Source of the DNA: Rhexocercosporidium sp. MPI-PUGE-AT-0058
Taxonomy: Eukaryota > Ascomycota > Leotiomycetes > Helotiales
Assembly (NCBI GenBank): GCA_020746875.1
Contig: JAGTJL010000010.1
Span: forward strand, 620,001-684,000
Direction of reading: 5' to 3'
Length of the DNA stretch: 64,000 bases
In this document: piece after piece, positions 45,401 through 56,266 of the stretch
Layout of the letters: each line of letters opens with the position of its first letter
Numbering within the stretch: the first letter of the stretch is position 1
Notes under the pieces: model-generated
Seen by the model: the letters and a program-made list of their open reading frames with translations, nothing else
What the model was told of the DNA's origin: nothing
The model's database searches: none
Translations under genes and position numbers: made by a program

Positions 45401-47201
45401 GGCCGACTAGAAGATCCGGAATTAAATCTCAGCATCAAAAGGAGGTTGCCGACGCTACTTTGGGAGGGACTCGTCAACCCACATCGTCACTCCACTCCGT
45501 AAACGTCCATTTCAACATCCACAGTCATCAGTCTAAATGTCTTGTCATTTTTTGCTACATGCAACAAACCCCCAATTTACGCAATATCATTGATCGAAAT
45601 CCAAACTCTAGGAAGATTGACAAATGCACACCACGTCATTAGCCGCGCTGACTGTTCAGAATTGGTCGCTCGTATCGAAGTACCACTCCTCATCCTAGCG
45701 TGAGCTTGAATGCCGACCCTCTATCTCCGCGCATTTGTTCTCGAAAGACTCGCGACGAAACCAGACAGATTACCCTCCCATTCCCAGCAATCAGAGAGCG
45801 ATTTAAACGCCTCTTTTACTGGGCGTTGGGTGCGAAATGCAACAGAAGTTCTGTTCATTCAATTAACCTTTCGTGAAATGGATGGTTACATCCATCTTGG
45901 CAGTTCATTGCCTTGGATGGTCCTCTTGATCTGACTTTTGAGACTTGTCCCTTGGTGGTTCTCGCTTAGCTTGGCATAACATACCTCGCCCCTTTTTGTG
46001 CTTCACAATGTTGGAGATCGCTGGAAAGAAGTCATGTAGAATTCCTTTCGCCAGTAATTACATTTGCAGGTCTTCATGTCTCAAAACTTAATTTTTGTCC
46101 TTCGAAAAGGTCTTATTCGACCTCACCGACATCCGCGACCGGCAAACTCATCTCATGTCCACCCGTCCACCGCCTCATGTCGGAACAGCCATCCGCGGAA
46201 CGCTCCCAGTAAACCTTCCTTTCCAAGCATCTTTCTCGTCGCTTGGCTGGAAATACGGCGTGCAACAAAACATTCCTACATCCATTTCGACGAGGAAGTC
46301 CTCTTCCGCGGGGTTCGTAGGGTGTTCGCAAGCTCGAGGCGAGGGCCATCAGGAAGGGGGTGCCGAATGCCCGTCTTGGGGTTTTGCTGGCCGTGTCTCG
46401 CCTGGCTCCCCCAACCCCAAGCAACCGACATGAGCCCGCCCTCGTCTTGACAAAAAGGTTTGCGTAAGTGCTCGATACGGAGTACGTGGAAAAGCCAAGG
46501 CATTTCCGCGATGTGCAACAAAAGTCCTGCGCAAGTTGAGCCCAGCTTGATCGGCCAACGATGAGCTCAGCAGCGAGCAACGTGAAAAAAGATGATCAAA
46601 TGGAGTAGAATTGGATCTTGAGGCGTTAAATCCCATCCCAAGCCAAGCGCCAAGACAAGCTTTGCCAAGATACTTGGCAAGATGACTGCCGTGATACATC
46701 GACTTATCTTTTCCATCTCTACGCAACCTCATTCGTCTTCATTCTAGATATCATAACATGTATTCGACTCATATTAATCCTTGTTCTGACTGCTAGGCTG
46801 GAATATGGAAAAGCGCTCACGATCTCCTCCATCTGCCATCTCTACCGGCCTCCTTTCACCCATCACGGACTTTGCCCAGCCCTGATCACCGCCAAGAGCC
46901 TCATACATTCCAACTCAGCAAGCAACTCATCACTCAAGCAAAGCCAGCACTCCTTAGCTTCGCTGGGCATTTCTATCGACGTGCAACAGTACTTCTTGTT
47001 CAAACGCAAATTGACGAATCAGCAGCCCCATCAAAGCCCAGCTGCACTCTATCTTGCTTCTTCTCCTTGTTTCTCCGCTCACATACTATGCCGTTCGGTC
47101 CGACCACGACCAGTCATCCAAGCTATTTCCGCAAGCAGACTTCCCAAGTACGTATACAACAGCAGCCGATGTCTCGGCACTGGATTAGACGTGCAACAAA
47201 A

Positions 47202-50200
47202 CCTTTTCTGCTCTTCTTTCTTCCATCTGATTTGATCTGATTTGATCGTAGGCGAGGCTTGTTTTGTGGCTTGGTTGAGATTTGTTTAAGCTTTGTTTGA
47301 CGACTGTCGCAATTTTAGGATGGTTTGGAATCTTTTCTCGCTTAACTCTCTCCCCCGCTCTTTCTACTCTTCCAGACTACAGTACCACCACCCCCTGGAA
47401 GGAGAGGGAAAGTATCACTCCTGAGCACCCAGGGGAAATCAAACGTCACATCCTTTGCGAAAGTGTAAAGAAGTTTCGGTGCACTGCCTCTTACACTGCC
47501 TCGTTGTATTACAGGTGGTTAGATTGTTTGGATTGTTTGGCTTTCACCGATTCCAGTTTCTGGTGTTTGATCCCCCAGGGTGTGAGAGATGGCGTTGATG
47601 AGGTATTTACGCCTGAATTCAAAATATTAGGGAGAGTCTTCGTTAGATGTTTCCAGATGCTGTCTGAAGCTGAAGTTGGTAGCGGGGGTGGGGAAGGGAT
47701 TTGCCAAACGAGACTCGTTCCAGAAGATCTTTGACTTTTGGGGAGATCAGTACCGAGATCAAGAAACGTTCTGGGAAATGAAATCTGGCACCCGAAGTGG
47801 TTAATTTTATGACTTATCTCGCTTGTTATGTGTAGCTCCTGCATCGAAAGCTTTCAGAACGACAGGGAGATACGGACCTCTCCTCTTCTCAAGAGGTATT
47901 TTCCCTCATCTAGATGCAAAAAATATTCTTCTTATAGCGGCCTGCCCGCTCCCTCAATCAAATCTTTGGCCTGTTATATAATAACAAATTGAGGTTAGCC
48001 GTGAGAAGGTGAATCCAGAAATTTGGAGCAATACCCATCCGCTGGCATGATTCCCCCTCAACCTGACAGGTATAGGAACGAGTTCCTCAAGTCCCAAGGT
48101 CCAGAATACCTCGTCGAAGCTACAGAAATAACATCAAGCCCCTCAAACCCGAGGATGCAACCACAGTGTTTCGCTATGCAAAGCAAATCGCCCAACAAGC
48201 TCTTTTACTCTACCTCTCCTCCTTCATTGTATATTAGCTCAATGTCTCACCCACCAACCCCTCGAGATCCAACGACAGCAATCCAACACAGCTACAGACG
48301 ACCCCCTTTCGATGCTGGGACACTCACCTAGAACCTCAAACAGACCTCTGCGCAACATCTCCTACATCCCTCGTCAAGCATCTCCCCGTCAACAGTTGGC
48401 TGCATAATATCATAACAGAAAACAGTCGTCTAGGTCCGGGACTGCAAGACTCCACGTCGAGATTCAAGAGGAAATACTGGTATAGCCAAGGAGCTTCCAG
48501 GTGGCATGATCAATGGTCGAGGAGACATCTATCTATACAAATCCTGGCTATATGGATAAACATGGATGGAATAGAGGTGGGTACAGAAGAGACTTGATCT
48601 CGACTCTCTACCCTACCACCCTCCACAAAACGAAAACCTCGTTTCTTCTAGCCGGCCGGTATAAGAATAGTTACCTTGACGTCAGCTACATGCCTACAAA
48701 AGACTACACAGATGTTTCTATTGTCTCTCTTCTCAACGACATAAGCTTGAGTATGATGACCATCGAACAACTTTCGAAATCAAACTCTTGCCGCGATAAT
48801 TTTGCTCACCCCCTGGCCGAATTCCAATCCCTTTGAAAGGCGCAGACAGACACACAAGAATTAGATCTCCACAGCCTTTCATCTCCCACGACAAGAGGCC
48901 AGTCTCTAGAAGTCTAAAGCCTCGTTCCGAAGCCCAAACCAAAGCAGACATGTCTACAGGAGATGAAGAGAGAGGACAAGAAGAGCTGATCCAGATGACT
49001 ATACTCCAACAAAGACAGACAAATAGCGAGGGAGGAGAGAGATGAATTGACGAGATGAAAGAATTTGACAGTTTTTCTTCCACGAAAAATTACAGTACAG
49101 AACAGAGGAACACTAGTTCCTTGATTAGAATCTGTACTTTCAGCAGACAGCATGGTTGATGCTACAGTAGCTAGGAACTGCGAAAACACATCTTTGCACT
49201 CCTTGCGTTTTCCATCCCATAAGCAGCCCCCTTCCATCCCATCCCAGGCAGCTCAACCCACATCATCCCCCCTCCCAATCAAAGAAACCCCCTCCAACAA
49301 TCAATAAATCCCTACCCCTCCCCCTCCCCACATCCCCCCTCAAATAAAGTACACTCCTCTTCTCCCGCCACCCATCACTACATATAGTAAGCGAGCAAGC
49401 GAGAAATCTAGACCTCCTTCCTTCGCTTTCCGCCCCTCGCTCCTGAGTCGCTACCTCACCAGTAACCCACCCCCAGAAGACCAGAGACCGGTCTAGCCCA
49501 GATGAGACATGCAACAACGAATCCGATATTCTTTTCGTGCGTCTGGGTTCTTTTCTGGTGGGCAATAGAGGGAGGAGATGTACGTAGGTAATGAGCGGCT
49601 CCGGCAATGTTAATCTGGACATCATGAAGCAAGCAGCAGCGGAAGGATGTATGCATGCAGGCATGCATACACGGCGTGCATAAAGAATCTCGGCCTTCCC
49701 TCCGTTGCGACTTCTTAAGAGTCTGACCTGGCCTTCAAAGATGTGTAACCAAACCTTCGGGGTATAAACATAAGTGTCGTGCACGGCAGAAGTCAGCTTG
49801 GGCGCTCATAACCCTTCTGTGCAGAAGAGACTCTGATCTACCGAGCGCAAACAATCGGTCAAAGGTGTCAAGGTCAAAAGAAAGAACGCGTCGTCTTTTC
49901 ATTTCATGCATTCAATTTGCCTCCGAAATTATCTCACACAAGACCGAGCGCTCTTCAAGAGAAACTCAGCCATCGCCCATCCACCGTTGGCCTGCTGCCT
50001 GCCTCTGGTATCTCAGACCCCCTCGTCTTCAACTTCTCTAATGCAACACACTTGAAAGCAGCACCGAGAAACAGAAAGAAGCAGATCCAGACATCCTGCG
50101 CCTTCCCGTCTGTCATGCAAAGGAACCAATCAAACGGTTATCATCTCGCTGGAATAACGCCTTCCTCCTCTACTTCACTTACTAGCCCCTCGGGTTTCAA

Positions 50201-50451
50201 AACCTAGGTCTCGTCGACAAAGGAAAAACACTGGCAGACCATCCATTTGTCAGGGCTCCAATCAATATTCTAGGCCACCTCTCTAATCGTGCTATCCAAG
50301 GCGGATAGAGCAGGGTAGGTATTTAGAGGCAGGAGGTGTAGTCTGAAAAGAAATAGTCGCAAGGAGGGGATAGACCTCTATTGCTGTATGCTCAGGGTAT
50401 CTATTTCTCCCTGAAATCTGTGCTGCTGGTTGTATGGCTGTGGAAAGAGCC
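47202..50451. other. Gene-free stretch right of the array
   Basis: About 3.2 kb. Frames of 60-170 codons occur on both strands (for example around 47,282-47,734 and 49,263-49,784), but none has a signature or plausible exon chain. A single array-like box, GAGACATGCAACAACG, lies with its core at 49510, about 2.3 kb beyond the last regular copy. A perfect palindrome is at 49649-49670. The last part is the 3' flank of PAL1. Confidence 0.5.
49649..49670. repeat. Perfect 10-bp inverted repeat with 2-base centre
   Basis: GTATGCATGC, centre AG, then GCATGCATAC. Alternating purine-pyrimidine composition could favour cruciform or Z-like structure. It sits in an otherwise featureless stretch. Confidence 0.85.
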
Positions 50452-52490
50452 TCAAGAATCTTGTGGCGGTGATCTCTCAGCTCGTGCCTTTCTTGGGCCA
50501 CCCTTCAAACTCTTGACGCGAGACAAGAATCCTCCACTGGTCTTTGGGGTTGTAGCTGGGGGCATGCTACTGTCGGTTCCGTCACCAGTAACACGTCTCT
50601 CAAGGCGTTCACCAAATCCACGTCTAGGAGGGCTACTTGGTGCTCTGGCTCTCCCGGTTTTCTCGGGCTCAACAATAGTAATGCTCTCCTTCTTATCATC
50701 ACCCTTGCCGAACTCATTGAAGAATGGGTTCGTCTCGTTGACCTTGGAACCACCAGGCGTGCGCAGCTCTGGAGAGTACATTCCTTCGGGACTGGTAATA
50801 CGGCCTGAGGGGCCATAATCACGTCTAGTGCCGTTGATTCCACGAATCTTTTGAGCCAAAGACTTCTTGCGTCCCAAACCTCCTACCTCGGTTGGCGATG
50901 TTTGCTCGCTCTCACGGCGCTGAAGTGCTGCTCTGGATGCAGGGGCTCCCTCCAAGAAGGTCGAAGTTCCTAGGCCGAGGGTTTCCTCACCATGGATAGG
51001 CTCGACTCGGGTGGTGGCGCTTTGGACAACCGGCTGAGATCCGACAGGTCTAGGAACTGGGTTGTCGTAGGGCTCATATCCATTGTTTCCTGCTCCACCC
51101 TTGGAATATTCCTTGAAGGCCTCCTCATCGGCTTGTCCAAGGAAGGTTGCATGGTCCGGTCTCTTGTTGATGGGTCCTCCACCTCCCAGAACATTGTTCA
51201 GTGAATCCTTGGGGAAAGCTTGCATCGGGGCGCGTCTGCTACCTTGTCTGTTGCGGTGAGGATTACAAGCATCGAAGGGTCCGTCATGATGGAATACTAT
51301 TACAATTAGCATTGAAGAAACCGTAGTTCGAGAAAACTTACATCCAGTGCCATAGATACTCGTAACATCTAACTTGTCGATAATGTCCAATTTCCGGTCC
51401 GGCTTTCTCTTGGGATCCTTCCCCTCGCGCTCTCGCCGTTCTCTACGCTCACGTCTCTTTCTCTCCTGTCGCTTCTTCTCCTCTTCTGGGTCGAGTGGTT
51501 TCCGGTCAACGACGGAAGATTCGGAGTTTCTTCGTACGCGTCTGTTGGAATCGAGTCTTCGAGCGGTTGAGGAATCGACTGGGTCGGCAAAGATATCCAA
51601 TTCTTGCTGCGAAGGGGCCGGCTTGCTGATAGACGAACCTCCAGCTATTCTGCGAGCCCGCATTGCCTCCTCCTGTGATCGAGATGGTCGGTGACCAGAT
51701 GGTCCTCTTGGGGGTCCACGGGGCGGAACATTCTCACCACGGGTTGTGTAAGGTGGAGGCATCTTTTCACCAGTATTCGTTCGAGGAGGGGGCGGTCGCA
51801 TGGTGTTACTGGTAGCTGGCTTGTCATCAAGAGTGAGATTGTCCTGGAGATCCATGGTCAGTAATTCAGTACTTTGAGTCATTGACATGATTACTAGAAC
51901 AGTGATTTGTACAACCAAGCAAGAGAGAGTGAGGAGGGTTCGTGTTCAAGTACGGGGCAGAAAAACATGTCCTTGGAATGGGAATGACGTACGAATAGAT
52001 CAGCGGCGTTGCCAGTCAATGCTGGTCTTGGCTGAGAATCTGCTGCGAAGGCCATCTTGTCAGGGGATCCGAGGGCTTGTTGAGAATAGGTATTTGCTTG
52101 TAGTTGTTCGGAAGAGGAATCAAGGAATGGATTTCGAGAGACAGGTCTGGGGGGAGGGTGTTGAGGTGAGCGTTGACCGTTCGAAAAAGCAGGAGATGCT
52201 GCCCGATTTCGAAAAGGGTTGTTGGAGGAAAGATTCAGCTGCAGTCCTGGGGACATGCGAGAATCTATATCAAAACAGGATCTTGTTAGCCGGCGGATTC
52301 ATGCATGTCCCTGACAGCGAGTTGCAAGAACGTTTGAAACAAGCCAATTGCCAACATGATACGCCCAACACAACCATAAGTGGGGTTGAGGATCTGTCGT
52401 TGATGCGGCGAAGCGTGCCCACAGGATATATCATCAGGGGATTGGAGCACCAGAGAACTGACCTGCTTGGCCTGGTTGGGCGAGCGACAT
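50452..52490 (-). CDS. PAL1: Pal1-family cell morphology/endocytosis protein
   Basis: Four exons, 52490-52463, 52264-51993, 51843-51342 and 51296-50452, give 548 aa. The assembled start MSLAQPGQADSRMSPGLQLN leads into SSNNPFRNR, RNPFLD and ALTGNAADLFDNLTL, NPF-type motifs that bind EH domains. A basic KRQERKRRERRERREREG stretch precedes the Pal1 core: LDVTSIYGTGLFHHDGPFDA and CNPHRN. Fission-yeast Pal1 and budding-yeast Pal1/Pal2 sit at the cortex with endocytic coats and influence cell shape. The third intron is only 45 bp and in frame without a stop, so retention would insert 15 residues into the conserved YGTG/FHHDG block. The 28-nt first exon was chosen because it joins in phase to the MSPGLQ exon; starting at that internal ATG (52256) is the alternative. 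Confidence 0.88.
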
Positions 52491-54828
52491 TGTGGCGACT
52501 GGCTCGACCCAGATTCGAGGGTTGTCGTAATGCGACGGAGAAGGATGTCCAAAGAAAGGTATGTGCGGTGATAAGCTCTGCTCTGCAGATCAGATCACAG
52601 GCAGATCAGGTTTGTTTGCTTTTGAGTTGTGAAGATGTTTCGTGCGGGACGTCCGAGGGAGAGGGAGGGAATGTTCTGTTTGGCTTTGTCTGAACGAACG
52701 AAACGAAAGATCTCGAGGGACGCGCGAAATCCAACTCGCCTTTTGGCCTGGTCGGCTCCGCTTCGTTTGTTCGCTAGCGACCGAGGCAGAAGAGCTAAAA
52801 GGAGGAACGCGTGAGTCTGGCACTGCAGCACCTGCGGCCTAATTCTCGATCGACTCTGGATTGACTGGATATGTGCTCGTGTTTAGATAAAGAGCGGCGG
52901 AAAGCTGCTGTTGATGCTGGTCTGGTGTGGGGAAGAATCAGGGGGACGGTGGGATAGCTTTGATTTTCAGGAGGCTGTCCAAATTGGACTGGTCGAGGTG
53001 AGGGGCGGTTGTTTGGAGAGATGCGGGCTGGCTGCTGACTGCGGCTGGCTGGATTGTGAGGCGTGAGGGGTCCAGTCCAGAGAAAGAACACCAAAGGCGT
53101 CTCGAGGGGAGAGGAGAGCTGGCTATCGTGATACTGTATAGGGAGTTCTGAATAACCTAGGACTGCACCAGATTCTTGGCTCGAAGATATCTCGACTGGA
53201 ACGAAGCAGGATAGCAGCTCGGTTGGGAGACTGGAGGACTGTTGTAGGGGAGGGTAGAGTAGGCAGGAGAGGAAAGGATATTCGTAGCCCCAATCTAAGC
53301 CCAGTTGGACGGAGTCGGGGTAGTACAAAGTGATGTATCCAAATGACCCGCTGTGCGAGGACGACGAGGTGCCTGATGATGAGGAGAGGAGAGGGGAGGA
53401 GAGGAGGACGAGCCGAGAATGAGGATGAGGAGGGTTTCGCAGAGAGGAGGAGTACGAAGTGAAGAGAAGTGAAGAGGGTTGGTTTAGTATCTAGGTGGTT
53501 AGATAACGATCGAAGGCTGCTAGAGACAAAAGAGGTTCAAGTCGAGGAGGATGAAGCATATGTACAAGTTGTTATCTTTTATTTTTTCCGAAAGAGTCTC
53601 AACATGTAGAGTAGGTAGGTAGTTTTCAAAGTGAAGTAACCCAAAAAAAAACAAAATAAGATAGATACATCCCTCCCTTCCCTTGTTATGCCGACAGGGA
53701 GGTGTCTTATCTTGCCTCTTGCATGCAAAGCAGCAAGGACCCGGGACCCTTCACTTTGACGAGGAAATCGCGGACTCTGGCTGGTTGTGAAGGAAGAAGG
53801 ACCTTCCCGCCCGCCCTGGATCCGGACGGGCGATGGGTCACGGGAGATGCAGCCCATCTCGCCCATCTCATCCACGATGCCCAAAGCAGCCAAGTTTTAC
53901 GGGGAACCTTGACGGGATTGTGCAAGGGCTTGCATGGCTGGCATAAGTTATGTCGACATTGCAGATGAGTCAGCCCAGTCCATCTCTATGATTGGTGGAG
54001 ACCGGCAGCCCCTGAGCGGAGCTGTTCATTCTCCTATTCTGGAGACGCCCAGCTGGTGCAGGCCAAGAGTCCTAAATCGCGGTGGACGTGCAAGTGCAAG
54101 TGCACTGCATGTCCAAGTCTATCTACTTCGTGGCTCTTCGTCCCATGACCAGCTTCCACAGCCACAGCTTCCCGTCCGTCTGGCTCCTCGTCAGGCTCTC
54201 TCTTTTTTGGTTTGATAGCGCTTAAACTTCATTGCTTTTGGATAGTCTTGACTCCGGGAAGTCATGCCAGCCTTGAGCTAGAGCTACCAGTGCAGTTCGT
54301 ACTGGATGAAGATCGCTGACGAGGTCTTCTAATCCTCATCTAGATCTAGCATCAAACAGCCTGTGGATTCGCATCCCCATGGTAATTTCATATGTAAAGC
54401 TGAGGCGGTGAAGAGCCTGTACCTGTTTCGTGTACCTGGATACCTAATCTCTCTGCATGAAGCCCTGATAGGGGAAACAGGGGGACTATGGGAGTACTCA
54501 AACTTGTAATCGACATTCTTAGAGGCCTGATTCTCAAGATCACCGCACACCAACAATCTCTTGAAACAAAGAACATTGGATACCTTCCCGGGAGCTCATC
54601 TCCCTGCGAACCAACCTAGCAGTGCTCAAGTGTTGTTTTGATCCGCATATCGCGACGGTGCCTAGCGCCCCTCTACTCAGTTCGTAGCTGCGAACCTAAG
54701 CGAATGATCTTCCACACCAATCTCAGCCTCGTCCTCTCCGCAAACCATCACATCTCCCCAACCTCAGCCTCGACATCAGCATCTTGAGATCCAACGACGA
54801 GCATCATACTCGAGTGTATGCATCAAGG
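52491..54828. other. Intergenic between divergent PAL1 and MED31
   Basis: About 2.3 kb. GA-rich tracts (53,360-53,500) and CT/GA-biased sequence are compatible with a long PAL1 5' leader. The 177-codon minus frame at 52795-53328 is Ser/Pro-rich and shows no motif. A short GTGCAA triplication lies near 54,087. No gene is supported. Confidence 0.45.
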
Positions 54829-55435
54829 ATGTCCAGTTCTTCGCCAGCAGATACCAAGATGGAGGACATCGCCACGAACCAAAATCAAACACCTCCGCCC
54901 ATTCCATCCGACGAACCAAAGTACGGAGGCTTTACGAGATTTGAAATTGAGCTCGAGGTACGCTATCCCACCATCCAATTTCAGCCTCGTGTTTCCCTCT
55001 GTTGAATTGCCGCTTTCCGGCCTATCATCATCTACCTCTACCTGCCCAGTGTCCAATCATACCATTCTTCTCTCCTCTGCCCACCTCTACTCCTCACTCA
55101 CCAGCATCAATGCCCCCGTCACCAACACAAACAAACCAAAGCTAACATCCAACGCAACCAAACAGTTCGTACAATCCCTTGCCTCACCCCTCTACCTCAA
55201 CCACCTCGCCTCCCAGAAATACCTCGAGAACCCGTCCTTCATCGCCTATCTCAGCTACCTCCAATATTGGCAGCACCCTCCCTACACAAAGTTCCTCAAC
55301 TACCCAGGACCAACGCTCAAGAACCTAGAGTTGTTGCAGCAGGAGAGGTTTAGGACGGATATTCTGAGCCCGGATACGGTTGCTAGGTTATTTGAAGAGG
55401 GTGTGAAGAAGTCATTGGAAGGTCCTGGGAGTTAA
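54829..55435 (+). CDS. MED31: Mediator complex subunit 31 (Soh1)
   Basis: Two exons, 54829-54957 and 55166-55435, give 132 aa. The 208-bp intron (donor GTACGC, GCTAACATC branch, ACAG acceptor) interrupts the domain. Splicing restores RFEIELEFVQSLASPLYLNH, followed by LENPSFIAYLSYLQYWQHPP and YTKFLNYPGPTLKNLELLQQ. These match the highly conserved Med31/Soh1 domain nearly end to end. Med31 binds Med7 in the middle module of Mediator, the nuclear coactivator of RNA polymerase II. The N-terminal 35 residues are a variable polar leader. The gene is convergent with RPC11, with about 320 bp between stop codons. Confidence 0.93.
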
Positions 55436-55756
55436 ATGGAATTACACTATGCATAAGTGAATTGAGGTTTTGGGGGAATACTTGTACTTTTGATACCCGG
55501 TCACTAGGCGTTGGTGCTTCGCAATGTTATGAAGGCATTGGATGAATTGGTTTTGCATTTTGGCGCCATTGGCATATTTTTGGTGTCTGCAAACCTCTCT
55601 CCAACTCTCCTCTCTCCACAGTATCTCTCTGCAGTTCAAATGACCACCATCCTTTCCATACGCCTCGCTAAATCGCATGCAAATAAAGACCAAACTCCCC
55701 ACCCTATGAAGAGAATTATTCCCCGGCCAGAGCCATCCTTCGAGAAAATAACCAAT
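55436..55756. other. Short spacer between convergent MED31 and RPC11
   Basis: About 320 bp holding the two 3' ends. No other feature was seen. Confidence 0.4.
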
Positions 55757-56266
55757 TCAATTCTCTCTCCACCGATTACCACAAGTCATGCACTATCAAA
55801 TCATCAGCTCAAATCCTCTGCATCTCGCATCCCCCCCCTCTGCCCCAAAGCACCACCAAACTCACCTTATAAAACCCCGTCATAGGCTCATCCGCACTCC
55901 TAATCTGCACCTGATAGAAAGCCGCCTCGTCACCATCACATCCATCCTTCGGACACTGGATCTTCGTCTTATCGGCATCATCCCAAGCCTTCTCCCCACC
56001 AAAGACATCCTCGCGCTCCTTGCGCGCGTACATCTTCCGCTCGTAGTAGAGGCCCTCGAGCAGGAACTCGTAGGGGCAGGTCTGGCATTCGAGGCGGTTG
56101 ACAGTGTCATTGTCGGGGCCGCGGGTGGTGGTTGAGATTGTGAGGACGTTACTGCAGGAGGGGCAGACTTTGGAGAGGGGGTGTTAGTTTGCGCGTTCTT
56201 TGACCAAAGACGCATAACGCAATGTCAAGAGGAAGTTGAATAAATGATATACTAACAGAGTAACAT
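55757..56266 (-). CDS. RPC11: DNA-directed RNA polymerase III subunit C11
   Basis: Three exons, 56266-56257 (10 nt), 56167-55866 and 55792-55757, encode 115 aa. The product opens MLLFCPSCSNVLTIS and has the N-terminal zinc ribbon (CPSC ... LECQTCPYEF). A linker with KMYARKEREDVFGGEKAWDD follows. The C-terminal TFIIS-like ribbon has CPKDGCDGDEAAFYQVQIRS, the catalytic-type RSADEP and CMTCGNRWREN at the end. The Asp-Glu in RSADE is the acidic pair needed for transcript cleavage in C11 and TFIIS. C11 supports RNA 3' cleavage, termination and reinitiation by Pol III in the nucleus. Length agrees with the family (about 110 aa). Both terminal exons are tiny and would be missed by ORF scanning, but each restores an invariant zinc-ribbon cysteine pair. 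Confidence 0.94.

Larger units (their letters stand above)
41172..47201 (+). repeat. Array of 22 regularly spaced 15-bp boxes, consensus MGACGTGCAACAAAA
   Basis: The core TGCAACAAA (variants TGCAACAGA, TGCATCAAA, TGCATCAGA, TGCAACAAT, TGCAACAGT) begins at 41177, 41403, 41623, 41805, 42043, 42244, 42463, 42684, 42896, 43167, 43479, 44092, 44331, 44952, 45143, 45349, 45560, 45838, 46261, 46514, 46982 and 47192, always on the + strand. The five bases before it are usually CGACG or AGACG. Successive distances are mostly 182-278 bp. The larger ones are 312, 423, 468, 613 and 621, the last four being near 2x or 3x about 210. Weak matches fall inside those gaps at 43894, 44536, 44767, 46065 and 46722. 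A loose core TGCAWCAR would be expected about 0.4 times by chance in 6 kb. T/C-rich sequence often follows the box. The remainder of most units is too diverged to align by eye. No open reading frame spans the array. Confidence 0.9.

Noticed and set aside
46113..46580. A 155-codon minus-strand frame inside the array
   Set aside because: It is antisense to two array boxes and its composition has no protein signature.
41172..47201. Reading the regular box array as a CRISPR-like array
   Set aside because: Boxes are only about 15 bp and imperfect, spacing is about 210 bp rather than 30-40 bp, and the rest of the window is clearly fungal nuclear DNA with no cas genes.
41172..47201. One large repetitive protein gene across the array
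   Set aside because: Distances between boxes are not multiples of three, stops are frequent in all frames and no consistent splice signals flank the boxes.
48023..48836. Possible degenerate gene right of the array
   Set aside because: Two short frames (about 100 codons each) could not be linked to any family or to each other by splicing.
52795..53328. A 177-codon minus-strand frame upstream of PAL1
   Set aside because: Ser/Pro-rich translation of CT/GA-biased DNA with no motif; better explained as PAL1 promoter or 5' leader.
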